From NCBI GenBank assembly GCA_963556255.1, contig OY744604.1, forward strand, positions 21,934,566 to 21,998,565: 64,000 nt of DNA, read 5' to 3'. The notes under the pieces were generated by a model. It saw nothing but the letters and a program-made list of their open reading frames with translations, searched no databases and had not been told where the DNA came from. A program made the position numbers and the translations under genes. This DNA comes from Allolobophora icterica. Taxonomy: Eukaryota; Annelida; Clitellata; Crassiclitellata; Lumbricidae. This document shows positions 23,701 through 59,148 of the stretch, one piece after another (within the stretch, counting starts at the first letter, position 1; each line of letters opens with the position of its first letter).

Positions 23701-23857
23701 TAGATTGGTTGTTTCAGACAATGATAGCTATATGGACGATGATCGAATACTAATCTACGAAATCGGTAGGATTGTGTTTGATTCCGAGTACCTAAGTTCA
23801 GAATTTGAAGACGATTTCTTGTTTTACGCAACTGAAGTCCAAAAGGCTGATCCTTAG
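20746..23857 (+). CDS. TRIM protein with NHL-like propeller
   Basis: Exons 20746-21859 and 22341-23857 join in phase 1 (ATAG/GTTAGT donor, TTTACAG acceptor) to give 876 aa. The start is the ATG of ATGGCGGCG. The RING finger (residues about 21-66) has Cys/His ligands in CCICLKAF, LPCIHTFCLKCL and LPCPLCRKEF. It is followed by B-box 1 (about 104-150, CDGC...CEDC...CSSC), B-box 2 (about 168-205, CGKH...CFDC...CRLC) and a coiled coil (about 210-330). A Ser/Thr/Glu-rich linker runs to about 565, and a C-terminal six-bladed NHL-like propeller (about 570-870) carries motifs such as GDVLVADNENNRVLLL. The domain order is that of the TRIM2/3/32/56/71-like group of E3 ubiquitin ligases; substrate unknown. 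In several invertebrates such genes are expanded and linked to immunity, but that role is only a possibility here. All zinc ligands are present and no lesion is seen. Confidence 0.9.
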
Positions 23858-24680
23858 TTGATCTAAATCCATGAGGCTATATAGACCGCATGGGCATACG
23901 TAGCATATTATTCAACGGTTAAGATTCAAAATCACACAATTCCACCTAGATTTATAACGAAGATATACAATTACTGTAGGCCTAGTCTATTTATTGCTCT
24001 AGTCGGACTCCAGTGTATTGTTACAACAAGTACACTACTGTTCAACAGTAAGCTTGTATATTGACCTCTAGGTCATAATACAACTACAAAGACATTTTCT
24101 ATGGTTTAAGTAGCTATTAAAATGACTGAGTTATGACTAAGAACTACTTTAAGCGATTAAATAACAGGGTGGTCTATTATTTTGAAACAATATTACTGCA
24201 TTTTTCCGTCAAGTGCTTAAATGGTTTCAATCGTCTAATTCTTTGGAGAAATATCTGTCGCAGCTAATAAGTTTGCTCCAAATATTGTTCAATAGTAGGC
24301 TAAATTAATATCCAACTGGTGGAAGGAAGCAAAGCATAAGTCCTAAAAGTACCTAAACTGCGCGAAGCAGGACTGCCTATTGCAAGAATATGGCCTACTG
24401 CCCGAATATTCCGATTATAAGATTACGCCTGATAGACTGTGATAGACGCAAAAGAAATTAACTTTCAGTTCTTCACTGTTAGGAAAAGTTTGCTAGAGAA
24501 CCAGTTTAAGGCGATGATAGAATTAGAAGATAAGGTCATTAAATACGTAGGCCTACTAGCCGTTGATGCCGATTAATCAAACAAACGTAATGCGTCAATG
24601 TTTTAACCAGAGAGTTATCGAACACTCAAAGCTTGTAATTATAGACAGGCTAAAAACCTATAACTTATTTAATAGCTTAG
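23858..24680. other. 3' flank of TRIM gene
   Basis: No coding region seen. It includes the presumed 3' UTR. TAGGCCTA motifs lie near 23977 and 24548. No strong polyadenylation signal was identified close to the stop. Confidence 0.4.
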
Positions 24681-25020
24681 TGCAGCGCATGAGCTTGGTG
24701 TTGGATCTTACACCCGCTGCTTTCATTCAAAAGCCCCATCTTCAGCTTTATCAATGCCTGTCTTTCAGTTTAATATTATTATATAATATTAATCAAACTT
24801 CTTCAGTTTACAAAGAAACAAATTACTCTAAGTGTAATAAATAATCCTTTTCAGCCTCGGTTTATTATATCTATGGTCTCTACCTTGCTTCATCACTCAG
24901 CAGTAAATACCAAATAGAGTTAATAATACTTTAATAATTTAATATCTGTGATAAAATACAAGCAAATTGTTGTCGTTCGTCAACAACAATGTTCGACCTT
25001 GACACCTGACCGCACCTCGC

Positions 25021-25028
25021 TATAAATA
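25021..25028 (+). promoter_or_regulatory. TATA box of the ACSBG-like gene
   Basis: TATAAATA lies 80 bp upstream of the ATG at 25101, which would put transcription start near 25050. This is a usual TATA-start distance and leaves a 5' UTR of about 50 bp. Confidence 0.6.
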
Positions 25029-25100
25029 ACAGCGCCTATCGACGTATATCACAACGTCACGAATACTAATCACCAGACCAGACTACAAGAAGACTGCAAA

Positions 25101-49623
<24,523 letters not shown>

Positions 49624-50327
49624 CAGGATCTCAAATTACTTAAGGCTTCTTTTCTTTCTACTTATGTTACAACATAGCTCGGTACTTTGCAGACAGGAAA
49701 CGCTCAAATTAGGTGGAGAGAAAACCGGCGAAAGTAGGCCTAATCGTTAAACCGATGCCTAAGCTATAACCTCATTTCCGACTGTTAAACTAGTTGAAAA
49801 GCTACTTCGAACGTTGGTATAGTTGGTTAACCCTGTTCCATTAACTATGCGTATTTATCCGATCATTTCAGAACCGTTGACTTAAAGCCTTTTTGGCGGA
49901 GCACAAGGGTAAATACACCGAGTGAAGACATACAAAAGAGCATTAATATGCTGTATGAGTTCGCGTGGATATTCATCTTTAAAGTGCGTGAATTTTGCTC
50001 GGTAGCTTAGGCCTTAACTCCTCTCTAAAGCATGTAAGCTTATATGTTATTTGAATAGTCTTTCCGTTAACAATTTTAAAAAGTATAATTTGTTTTACAT
50101 TAATTGTTTGCTTTGCTATTACAAGCATAGGCTGAAGTAGTAATTGTCCACCATTTTAGTCTTCTATTCGGGTTTAAAAAGTGGGAAAGTGTCAAGGTTT
50201 TCATTATGGGTTTGGGTAGGCTGAATCTTGTATTTCTGGCGAAAGTCCGCTGCAAATTGTATTTCCATTTACGCTATTCTGACAACTTGGCTCTTTACAA
50301 CTTGCTTTGGTCTTACTGATCAGATAA
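49624..50327. other. 3' flank of the ACSBG-like gene
   Basis: No gene seen. Presumed 3' UTR and intergenic DNA. One TAGGCCTA lies at about 49735. No convincing AATAAA was noted close to the stop. Confidence 0.4.
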
Positions 50328-50332
50328 CTACC

Positions 50333-50546
50333 TGTTCGAATGGCCCATGCGATTTCAGTTTTTAAACATTTATTTGAAAACCCGAACAACGTGACTGAAC
50401 GAGAACGATAACTCTCAAAACACGAAGGCACTATCTTCTGAGTATACACCACTAAGTGACGTCACAACCTATCAGAAAATCTAGATGCTACACATTATTA
50501 ATTTTACCAGCTAATTACACTTAAACTTAAAAGTGTCTTCTGAACA
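50333..50546 (-). repeat. BEL/Pao 3' LTR (intact)
   Basis: 214 bp, starting TGTTCGAATGG and ending TTCTGAACA on the plus strand. It contains TGACGTCA at 50457-50464. It lacks the insertion seen in the partner LTR. Confidence 0.95.
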
Positions 50547-50739
50547 TCTTTCCTATTTATGATGTGTCAACATCATCTAAAACAGTAGACCTAATCATTA
50601 CTGTGCATAATTAACCACGCAAATGTCTCGATAAGAATGTCTCTAAACCTGTGAAATAATTTTACACTATCACCAAATCAAGATCAGGTCATATAGTTCA
50701 AACACCATAAAAGCTAGGTCAATCCTGAACAGTAACAAA

Positions 50740-51160
50740 TCAATCATCAGAATTTTCATCATCAGAGAATCCTAGTGGACACAAAGAGTTAATTGGTCGT
50801 GTAAAGACAGTCTCTCCAATGCGGACCTTGACCACTCGAACATGTCCATCACGTCCAGGATGAACAGAGACGATTCTTCCTAGAGGCCAACTCCCTCTGG
50901 CTGTATCTGAATTCACAACCAGAACCACATCTCCAACATGAAATTCTCTTTTGGATGAATGCCATTTCTTTCTTGATCCCAAGCCAGGTAACCACTCTTG
51001 CATCCAGCGACGCCAAAAGTGACGAAGTAGTTCTTGAACACGTCTCCAACGCTGTCTTGGATGGTGAATTTCATCAACCGGAACTGGGGCAGCTTGTCTT
51101 CCCAGTTCACCATGCAAGAAGTGGCTTGGTGTAAGTGGTGTTATGTCGTGTGGATTGGCT
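50740..51160 (-). pseudogene. BEL/Pao pol C-terminal part, out of frame
   Basis: The minus strand encodes the region after the integrase core in BEL/Pao polyproteins: RWRRVQELLRHFWRRW, then GDVVLVVNSDTARGSWPLGR, ending SDDENSDD. It lies one frame away from the main pol frame, and the change occurs at about 51140-51160. This looks like a single small indel in an otherwise well-kept coding region. Confidence 0.85.
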
Positions 51161-53875
51161 GACTGGTATGTATGTAAGTGGTCTCGAATTCATAAGTGCT
51201 TCAGCGCCGATAAAAGCACTCATCAGCTCTTCATCACCAACTTCAGCATTTCCAAGAATTGCATGGACTGCACGTTTTGCAGCTTTTATCATGGTTTCGA
51301 AAACACCTCCGAAGTGAGGAGCAGCTGGTGGGTTAAAGTTCCATTTTAAACTATGCGATACTGTGGACTTGATAATTTTATGTTGATCCAAGTTCGTTAT
51401 CAATTCCTGCAACTCTCGATTTGCCCCAACAAAATTACGTCCATTATCAGATGTTAACTCTTCTGGCCATCCTCGACGATTCACAAAGCGATAGAATGCT
51501 TTTAAGAAGGAATCCGTATCCAGTCCATATGCAATCTCTAAATGTACTGCTCTAGTTGCCATGCAAGTAAACAGACACAGATAACGTTTTTCTCTGCTTC
51601 TGCCTCGACCTCGAACTGTAAGGAATGGCCCTGCAAAGTCAAGAGCTGTGTGAACGAAACTTCTCAAAGGATTTGGCAATTTCAGTCTGCCACTAGGTAG
51701 TGGAGCCATAATCTGAGTTGCTGCCTTTGTGGTTCGACGCTTACATACCATGCACATGTTTTCCCATTCTCGAATAGCTTCACGTGCAGAGAGAATCCAG
51801 TATCTCTTCGACAGTTCTGAAAGTATGTGATTTGTGCCACAAATATGAGCTCCTTTTTCATGTTCACATTTAACAATCAATCTTGTGACTCCATGTCTTC
51901 GAGGTAAGATGATTGGATAGCGTGCATCATATGGCAGGACTTCAGCATTAACCAATCTGCTGTTACTTCTCAGTAAACCATCTTCATCCATCTGAGGATT
52001 CAAAACTACTATTTTGCTACTGGCTGGCAATACTTTCTTTTGAAACAAGGCTCGATACTCTTCCTTGAAAGCTTCTTGTTGACAAGCTTTTATCAAAAGA
52101 ATTTCAGCATCTCTGATTTCTTCACATTGCAGTTCTCCCTGAATCCTCTCCTGCTTTTCCAGTTTACAGTTATTGATGAATCGCAGAATCCATGACTGCA
52201 CACGTGTCAATCGTCTCCAATCTGAGTATCTATCTGGATTTAACCTGTCTTCCAGATTAACAGTTGCATTGCTGATGGCTATGAAGGTCGATGTTAAATC
52301 TTTGTGTCGATTCTGTCGATCTGGTTTCCTCATTTCACACACTAATTCACTGTCTGGTTCAAGTGGACAAATGGGCCAGCAATCATCAGGAGTCTCTAAG
52401 AACGCTGGACCATTCCACCAAATGGTTTCATTGACGAGACGCGACGCTGTCAACCCTCGTGAAGCCAAATCAGCTGGATTCTGCTCTGATCGAATATGCC
52501 TCCACTGATCTGGATTGGTTGACATGTGAATTTCTCCAAGTCTGTTTGCTACAAATGGTTTGTATGCTCTACTCCGACCTCTTATCCAGTGTAGAACATT
52601 CATGCTATCACTCCAGAAGGTAATACTGGACAGTTTAATTTCAAGTGGTGATGCAACGGTTGTACCCAAACGAAGTGCTAATACTGCTGCCATTAATTCT
52701 AGACGTGGAACACTCGTTGAAGCCAATGGAGCTACTTTTGTCTTTGAACATACAAACTGGCTCGATATACATCCACTTTCGTACATGCATCTCGCATATG
52801 CAACTGCACCATAAGCATCAGTGGATGCGTCACCAAACACATGTAATGACATTGACAACAGTTTCTCATCCTTTAGACGAAGGCATCTTGGAACCTGAAT
52901 TCTGCTGACATCCACAAGTTCCGAAAACCAAGCCATAACTTCAGCTTTGAGTTCCATGTCCAATGGCTGATCCCAATCTAATCCGCACGACCACATCTTT
53001 TGCAACAGAATCTTGGCACGGATAATGTATGGTGCCAAAAATTCCAATGGATCGAAGAGCGATGCTACCTTTTTCAATACATTTCGCTTGCTGCAGACAA
53101 ATCCATCTTCCAATGATTTAAAACGAAATGTGAAAACGTCTTCATGTGCTAACCAAATAACACCAAGTGTCTTAGCTCCATACATATGATCACCTTCAAT
53201 TTCCATCTCAGTAACTTGATCTTCTGATGGTATGTTCCTCAACACTTCATCCGAATTTGACAACCACTTGCGAGCATGCATATCTGCCAGTCCCAGCAAC
53301 TCTGACATCTGTTTGTACAGTTCTACTCCATCGCTAACGGAGTCCACAGAATCCATACTGTCATCCATATACGTTGCCTTCAATATAGTCTCTGAAGCTA
53401 ATGGAAACTGATCACATAGTCTTCTTGCATGCTCTTGTGCAACAATCTGTGCAAGAAATGGTGAACAATTCACTCCAAACACAACACGTGCAAATTCATA
53501 TATTGCTGGAACTTTGTTTTTATCCATATCACGCCACAAGAATCGGAAATAAGATCTGTCTTTCTTGGCTATCTCGACCCGAAGATACATCTCTGCAACA
53601 TCACACACCAGTGCAACTGGATTCCTACGAAATCTGAGCAAAACATTTGTCAACTGCTGTTGCAACTTTGGACCTTGATTAATAGTCTGATTCAACGATT
53701 CACCTTTATAAGTAGCCGATGCGTCAAACACGATTCTTGTCTTTGTTGTCACTTTATCAGTCCGAATTACCGGAAAGTGTGGTAAATACCAGCACTTGTC
53801 ATCTTTATTGCCTTTTTCCAGTTTATGAATGTACCCCTTATCCCACATACTGTTCGATAGTTTTGCAGTAGGCAT
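51107..53875 (-). CDS. BEL/Pao Pol: reverse transcriptase, RNase H, integrase
   Basis: The frame is 922 codons long, without stops. Domains in order: RT with FDASA and the catalytic YMDDSMDS box; RNase H with FGDASTDAYGAVAY and FWSDSMNVLHWI; the integrase zinc domain (H...H...CMVC near ENMCMVCKRR); and the DDE core with LDFAGPF (Asp), LTSDNGRNF (Asp) and GGVFETMIKAAK (Glu). It overlaps the upstream Gag-protease frame by 38 bases in a different frame. BEL/Pao elements usually have one continuous ORF, so this copy has either a small indel or a frameshift site near 53850. All catalytic residues looked for are present. Confidence 0.9.
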   Translation of the reverse strand: MPTAKLSNSMWDKGYIHKLEKGNKDDKCWYLPHFPVIRTDKVTTKTRIVFDASATYKGESLNQTINQGPKLQQQLTNVLLRFRRNPVALVCDVAEMYLRVEIAKKDRSYFRFLWRDMDKNKVPAIYEFARVVFGVNCSPFLAQIVAQEHARRLCDQFPLASETILKATYMDDSMDSVDSVSDGVELYKQMSELLGLADMHARKWLSNSDEVLRNIPSEDQVTEMEIEGDHMYGAKTLGVIWLAHEDVFTFRFKSLEDGFVCSKRNVLKKVASLFDPLEFLAPYIIRAKILLQKMWSCGLDWDQPLDMELKAEVMAWFSELVDVSRIQVPRCLRLKDEKLLSMSLHVFGDASTDAYGAVAYARCMYESGCISSQFVCSKTKVAPLASTSVPRLELMAAVLALRLGTTVASPLEIKLSSITFWSDSMNVLHWIRGRSRAYKPFVANRLGEIHMSTNPDQWRHIRSEQNPADLASRGLTASRLVNETIWWNGPAFLETPDDCWPICPLEPDSELVCEMRKPDRQNRHKDLTSTFIAISNATVNLEDRLNPDRYSDWRRLTRVQSWILRFINNCKLEKQERIQGELQCEEIRDAEILLIKACQQEAFKEEYRALFQKKVLPASSKIVVLNPQMDEDGLLRSNSRLVNAEVLPYDARYPIILPRRHGVTRLIVKCEHEKGAHICGTNHILSELSKRYWILSAREAIREWENMCMVCKRRTTKAATQIMAPLPSGRLKLPNPLRSFVHTALDFAGPFLTVRGRGRSREKRYLCLFTCMATRAVHLEIAYGLDTDSFLKAFYRFVNRRGWPEELTSDNGRNFVGANRELQELITNLDQHKIIKSTVSHSLKWNFNPPAAPHFGGVFETMIKAAKRAVHAILGNAEVGDEELMSAFIGAEALMNSRPLTYIPVSQSTRHNTTYTKPLLAW

Positions 53876-56270
53876 TTTTTATATCTTGATTTTTCTGAAG
53901 TCTGTTTTCTGTACATTCCAACCGCCTAACAGCCATGTCAAAATTGTTTGGCAAGTCTGGATGACCATCCTTCCACGGAATCTCTACTTGGTATCTTCCT
54001 CCAGAATAACATAATTTTTCCTTTGCTTCTTTCAGCAAAACTCTATCATCTTGCGATAAGTCGTTATTGGTCAATGCTGTAACTTCTTCTAACTCCCAGA
54101 ACTTACGAATTGTTGCGTTTACTTCATCCACGTCGTCTCGAAGAAAATATGTATAATTAAAGTTTGTGTGGAATACCGATCCATCTGGTGATGTTTTCCC
54201 AACGCATGTCCATCCCAGTGGTGTAAGTCGAGCTATTGGCTGACCAGGCCTGCCTCGGACTTCTTTTCGAGCAAAGTGCAAGTCTGCATAATCCAAACCA
54301 ATCAACATGCCAACACGACGTGACTGAAATACTGGAAAGGTGATGCCCCTAAGGTGCGACCATTTTGCAGAATACTTTCTCCAGTTCACAACCTCCATAC
54401 TCCCAGTGACATTCTTTGTAGTGAAAGCACAAACCCTCGTGTTCACTGTTCCATCTAAACTTTGGAGTTGTACATCCACGGGCATTGTTTGAAACACCTC
54501 ACTTTGTCCGTTCAACACATTCACCGATATCTGTTGTGCTTCAGCAACAAGACCAAGTTCAGCTGCTACATCCTCATTCAGATAAGTCTTCGTACTTCCA
54601 TCATCCAACAAGGCATTTATCTGAATGCTTTTTCGACCGTGTGTCAGAATTACTGGAACAGTACGTAAAGCGCAAATGTTCAAACAAGCATCATTTGAGA
54701 CTAATGTAGTATCATTTCTGCCTCCCCTTTCTGCATGTTCTGGGGATCCAGAATTCACAGGCATGACAACCGAGTGATCTTCACGCGATAACCTTGATGT
54801 TGCAATGACTTTAGGAGTCGTGCTTAAATTCCGTTGACTGATTCTATCCTTGTGCAATAGTCTGTGGTGTAGTTTGTCGCAATTTCCCAGCCCACAGAGT
54901 CGACTGTAAACACAATCTTTACCAAGATGTGTTCCTCCCAAACACCGATAACACAGTTTTGCTTCCTTTGAAACATTCCACCTATCTGACACTTCCATCC
55001 GCTCATACTGCTTGCATCTCCAGACTCCATGTTGACCCTGACAACAAGCACAGACAACCGATTGTTTCTTGTATCCTCTTTGATTCAGATTCTGGCCAAA
55101 ATAAGATTGTAAATGTGTTCTCCTGTTGGGATGAACTTTGATTTCAGAAATACCCTGCACAGTTTCATTAGCTACAGTCTGAAATTCTGCTTCTTGCACG
55201 ATCCATTCTCTTAGCGTTTCTACATCTTCCTTCCTTTTATGTTCAAATACCCAACGCTGGTAACTTGAAAGCATGCTCTCGTTCATTTTCTTGAGAAGCT
55301 TGAGATACAATGATCCGTAACACAGTTCCTCTAAACGACCCGAATCCTTCAAATTGATCACAGTAATATCTAACAGATCAGCAAATCTTTCTAGATCTTG
55401 AGCATTGCTGTTCCTTACCGGTTTGAAGTTGTCGATCTCCTCCATTTGGATCGCAATGTGCCGTCTCACTCCACCATACTTTCGTTCCAGGCGCTGTTTT
55501 GCAGCTTCATAGCTTGCTGCCGAATGACCCAGATTCTCGATAACCTTCAAAGCCTCGCCAGAAAGATACTGCCGCAACTGGAGAAGTTTGTACTCAGATG
55601 ACGTTGGTGCTCGATCAACACAAGCCATGAAGGAAGCTTTACACGATTCATAGTTTTTCTTATCACCTGAGAAAACTGGAATCGATACTCGTTTCAACTG
55701 TCTCCACAGATCTTGTTCTATCTTGTCCGATCTGTTTCCAATCTGTTCACCTGCTGTACTTTCGTGTTGTCTATGATCTATCATTTCTGAGCTGCCAGAT
55801 ATTCTTATACTTCGGTGATCAACAAGTGGATCACTTGCTTGATCTTTATCAATAGCTATTGAATTTGATGGAACATTAATGTCTACCTGGGTTGCACGCT
55901 GTGGGCTTCCATAGACCGAAGCAACTCTTGCATCTTCATCTAACTGACGCTGAGCAGATTTCATAGCTGACGAAAATTCACCTTCGAGTGTCTCCATCTC
56001 GACACTCGTTTTTTCGATATTCTCTGTATCGCGATTCCCGTGGTAGATCCTCACCAACTGTTCAATCTGATCCATGGCTGTTTCCATGACTTCAGATAAC
56101 TGTTGCTGTTTGGCACGAATTTGTTTACGATCGATAATAGGGTCGTCCAATAATCTCAAAAGTCCATGGCGACAACGCGTAAATGCTGCTTTCGCTCTAG
56201 ATTTCGAGAGTCTTGCCATTTCAACGTTCGTCTCATCTGCGTTAGCTTCCGAATCCGACATGTCCGCCAT
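53838..56270 (-). CDS. BEL/Pao Gag-protease
   Basis: 810 codons from an ATG in the MADMSDSEAN context. The N-terminal half contains a helical region and a DUF1759-like Gag core (YESCKASFMACVDRAPTSS, LSGEALKVI). This is followed by CCHC-type knuckles (CACCQGQHGVWRC and CYRCLGGTHLGKDC) and a retropepsin-like DUF1758/A17-type region with ALLDDGSTKTYL (active-site motif DDG instead of D[ST]G). The frame ends at 53838, just inside the start of RT. The 5' leader between the primer site and this ATG is about 100 bp. Confidence 0.9.
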   Translation of the reverse strand: MADMSDSEANADETNVEMARLSKSRAKAAFTRCRHGLLRLLDDPIIDRKQIRAKQQQLSEVMETAMDQIEQLVRIYHGNRDTENIEKTSVEMETLEGEFSSAMKSAQRQLDEDARVASVYGSPQRATQVDINVPSNSIAIDKDQASDPLVDHRSIRISGSSEMIDHRQHESTAGEQIGNRSDKIEQDLWRQLKRVSIPVFSGDKKNYESCKASFMACVDRAPTSSEYKLLQLRQYLSGEALKVIENLGHSAASYEAAKQRLERKYGGVRRHIAIQMEEIDNFKPVRNSNAQDLERFADLLDITVINLKDSGRLEELCYGSLYLKLLKKMNESMLSSYQRWVFEHKRKEDVETLREWIVQEAEFQTVANETVQGISEIKVHPNRRTHLQSYFGQNLNQRGYKKQSVVCACCQGQHGVWRCKQYERMEVSDRWNVSKEAKLCYRCLGGTHLGKDCVYSRLCGLGNCDKLHHRLLHKDRISQRNLSTTPKVIATSRLSREDHSVVMPVNSGSPEHAERGGRNDTTLVSNDACLNICALRTVPVILTHGRKSIQINALLDDGSTKTYLNEDVAAELGLVAEAQQISVNVLNGQSEVFQTMPVDVQLQSLDGTVNTRVCAFTTKNVTGSMEVVNWRKYSAKWSHLRGITFPVFQSRRVGMLIGLDYADLHFARKEVRGRPGQPIARLTPLGWTCVGKTSPDGSVFHTNFNYTYFLRDDVDEVNATIRKFWELEEVTALTNNDLSQDDRVLLKEAKEKLCYSGGRYQVEIPWKDGHPDLPNNFDMAVRRLECTENRLQKNQDIKNAYCKTIEQYVG

Positions 56271-56369
56271 TTTGTACTTCCAAGGTCTGTTTTTTCCGTT
56301 AAAACTTCCGATTATACCGAAACTTTAATGTCCTGAGCTATCAACTCTATTTAAACCACTGAAAACCAC

Positions 56370-56381
56370 GCTCTGCTACCA
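56370..56381 (-). promoter_or_regulatory. BEL/Pao primer-binding site, initiator tRNA-Met-like
   Basis: Six bases inside the 5' LTR the minus strand reads TGGTAGCAGAGC. Eleven of 12 bases complement the 3' end of animal initiator tRNA-Met (CCUCUGCUACCA, recalled). Confidence 0.7.
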
Positions 56382-56387
56382 AGAAAT

Positions 56388-57426
56388 TGTTCGAATGGCC
56401 CATGCGATTTCAGTTTTTAAACATTTATTTGAAAACCCGAACAACGTGACTGAACGACAACGATAACTCTCAAAACACGAAGGCACTATCTTCTGAGTAT
56501 ACACCACTAAGTGACGTCACAACCTATCAGAAAATCTAGATGCTACACATTATTAATTGTGACGCCAGGGCTCAAAACCCGTCGCTTGTCGCTTCCTAGA
56601 TATTGAGCTAGGAGCCGAAATAGGCGAGAGGGGTCACAAATATTGAACATTCTTAAAATCACCAGTTGCCTATAAATTTGCCATAATTTGCAATGTAATA
56701 ATCCGATTTTGATGCCGTTTGTTTTATTCGATACAGGATATAGCCCTTTATTGCCCAGAAAAATTGTAGTAGCCTACAATCACAGTATAAATAATTACAC
56801 AGTACGTCGACTCCCGGCCGATGCAGCAGTCAGAATGTGTGACCAAACGCCATCTTGAAAGAGAACGTTTACATGCCGATACTCCGGAAACAATCACATC
56901 AAATATTTTTTAAACGTTACAACAACATTGAGGACTACACGCCGATACACCGGAATCCATCAAATAAAAAATTTTTTAAACGTTAAATCAACATCGAAAA
57001 CTTTATTAGAATTAACAATATTATTTTAACGTTAATTTCAGCTTAAATCTATAATTCAAAAGCTCTGTTTCAAGATGGCGTCACCCCAAAAACTAGTCAA
57101 CAGTTAGCAATGCGAGTCGACGTACTGTTTAATTATTTATACTGTGGTACAATCGAGTAATGGTTGCTGAGGACTTTGATGACACGAATATTCTTAAATT
57201 TTTTATTCGATTTTCTCACTATATAGGCTATTAATGAAAGAATCAAACGAGCATAACTTCAGTTAGCAAAAAGATATTTTCATTCTGTAAAAAGTATTTT
57301 GAAGCAGATTAATTGTAGAATATGACTAAATAAAAAGGTCAGAAACCGACATGTGACGGGTTTTGACCCCTGGCGTCACAATTTTACCAGCTAATTACAC
57401 TTAAACTTAAAAGTGTCTTCTGAACA
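56388..57426 (-). repeat. BEL/Pao 5' LTR, split by an insertion
   Basis: LTR parts 56388-56558 and 57384-57426 together equal the intact 214-bp LTR. Between them is the element at 56559-57379 plus its AATT duplication. Confidence 0.95.
56559..57379. mobile_element. 821-bp non-autonomous DNA element, AATT TSD
   Basis: Inverted ends of about 26 bp (GTGACGCCAGGG[C/G]TCAAAACCCG) are flanked by AATT at 56555-56558 and 57380-57383. The empty site is given by the intact LTR at 50333-50546. A second inverted repeat of about 40 bp inside (about 56776-56815 and 57114-57157) contains CAGTATAAATAATTA and GTACGTCGACTC. No ORF is present. A 4-bp TSD does not fit hAT, piggyBac or Tc1; Chapaev-, Sola- or Ginger-like are options. 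Confidence 0.9.
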
Positions 57427-57431
57427 CTACC

Positions 57432-59148
57432 ATAATCATAACTGTGTAGCCCTCGTTTTCACGAAGAAATATGAAGCTATTACTCTATTGTAGGCCTATA
57501 GTGACTTTGATGCTCTTTCATTTGTCGTTTAGGGTATGATATATGGTCATGCGTACTGTCTTTTGGTTATGGGTGGCCATTTGGAATAGGCCTATTAATG
57601 GATTCATGATTTCAATATGAATCAAGTTACAACAAACGCTGGTTGTAACTTGAGCTGAACTATGACTTTTTATGCTGCATATTTTCTTTTTTGTGGTTAG
57701 TTTGCTGCAGTTTGTGGCGTAATAAAGGCGTTCATTTCGCCAATCAACAATACTTTTCTAGCTACCTTATTTCGCAAGTGGTTGAAGTCTATTCTGTTCG
57801 ACAGTGATCTTCTTATGATCAGAGTCTTATTTATTCAGGTCGGGAGCAACATTGATGAGCTTTCTTGACCAGGTTTTTATATAAATAAGTACTTTAAATT
57901 GCATTTACAATTATCTTTGCCAATTATACAATTTCTCACTTCACATATATGATGCGCAGCCCATGGAAAGCCATATGTTATCCATTAATTAGTTATGACG
58001 CAGTATTGACGTCGGTTGTTTCTTAGGTTTAGATTTAGAATAAAAACCACCATGTTGGTGCTTTTGCCATAACATTATTGTCTGCACCCTAACGTATAAT
58101 GTGATGCATTGCAAGTCAATCGTTATTCTTTGCCGGAGGCTGCCATGATATCTTTCCACCGACAGATATTGATGAATCCTGGCTTCTAAATAGCTGTTTT
58201 GGCTACTCTCCTAAGACATAAGTAGCTAATCACACACAATTCTAGTAACATACCGTGTAATCGATACAGACAATAATTAAACTTCTTGTACCTTTAACAG
58301 ATTTCATCAGACTTTATCTTTCGATCAAAAAACTGAGAATAGACATTAATAGCAAACGGCGAATTTTCAACAGTCATAAATGTCACCAATCTAAACTGTT
58401 CGAAAATTAAAGCATATTCATTTAACATGTAATTTCGCGTGATAACTATTGTAAGTAAGACGCATAAAGAATATCAACAACAGCTTCTAGACCTCTGCTA
58501 AAGGATTAAAGTAAATACATATAAAGAAGTCACAACATTAAGCAGTTCGTTGAGTGCGTGCATTAAAATTGAAATATCTTGGCAAATAAAATATATTCAA
58601 TCTGTTTAGAAGTAGAAAAACACAAACACACTTCCACAAGGCAGAATCAGAAATCGACTTTAAAAAACATCCGTAAACAGTGTCCGAATATATTTATATC
58701 AACGGAATAATTAGTAAGCACTAAGACATAACTTAAGACAAGATCACAAATTAAGAAACAGAGCAAGTATGCGTAGAAAAGCGCAGTTTTCTTTTCATAA
58801 ACTTTTTGCCGAATATATATACTTTAAAACGCAACTAACTAAACACATTCATTTTCTAATTGAGAAAAAGCGCAAGTAATGATTAAATAGACTTTCTACT
58901 TTTTTAAGAAAGTATCCTTGTACTGTGCATACAGATTTTACATTCGTAGACCTACAGTGATGCAGTCACAGTTGTGTATGCAGTGATGAATAAATAAAAG
59001 AAACACTCTATAAAGTGCATGTATGAACAAAGAAGGTGCATATTGAACCTAGTCAATCTGTTTCAATGGCATTCTAATAGCTCAGCGCTGTATAATCAGA
59101 ATCTTCCATTGATTACCTCAAGGTTCTCTGTTCACAGACCCTTCTCTT
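57432..59148. other. Intergenic, no gene seen
   Basis: AT-rich DNA with TAGGCCTA at about 57491 and 57592. No ORF with recognisable features. It probably includes the 3' UTR of the minus-strand lectin gene at its right end. Confidence 0.4.

Larger units (their letters stand above)
50333..57426 (-). mobile_element. BEL/Pao LTR retrotransposon, nearly full length
   Basis: Two 214-bp LTRs (TGTTCGAA...TTCTGAACA read on the plus strand) are flanked by the 5-bp duplication CTACC (50328-50332, 57427-57431). The LTRs differ at one base (50403 G, 56458 C). Transcription is leftward. The order is LTR, primer site, Gag-protease, RT-RNase H-integrase, LTR, which is the BEL/Pao order with integrase last. 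Two frame changes interrupt pol. An 821-bp element has split the 5' LTR. Each LTR contains a TGACGTCA palindrome. Confidence 0.95.
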
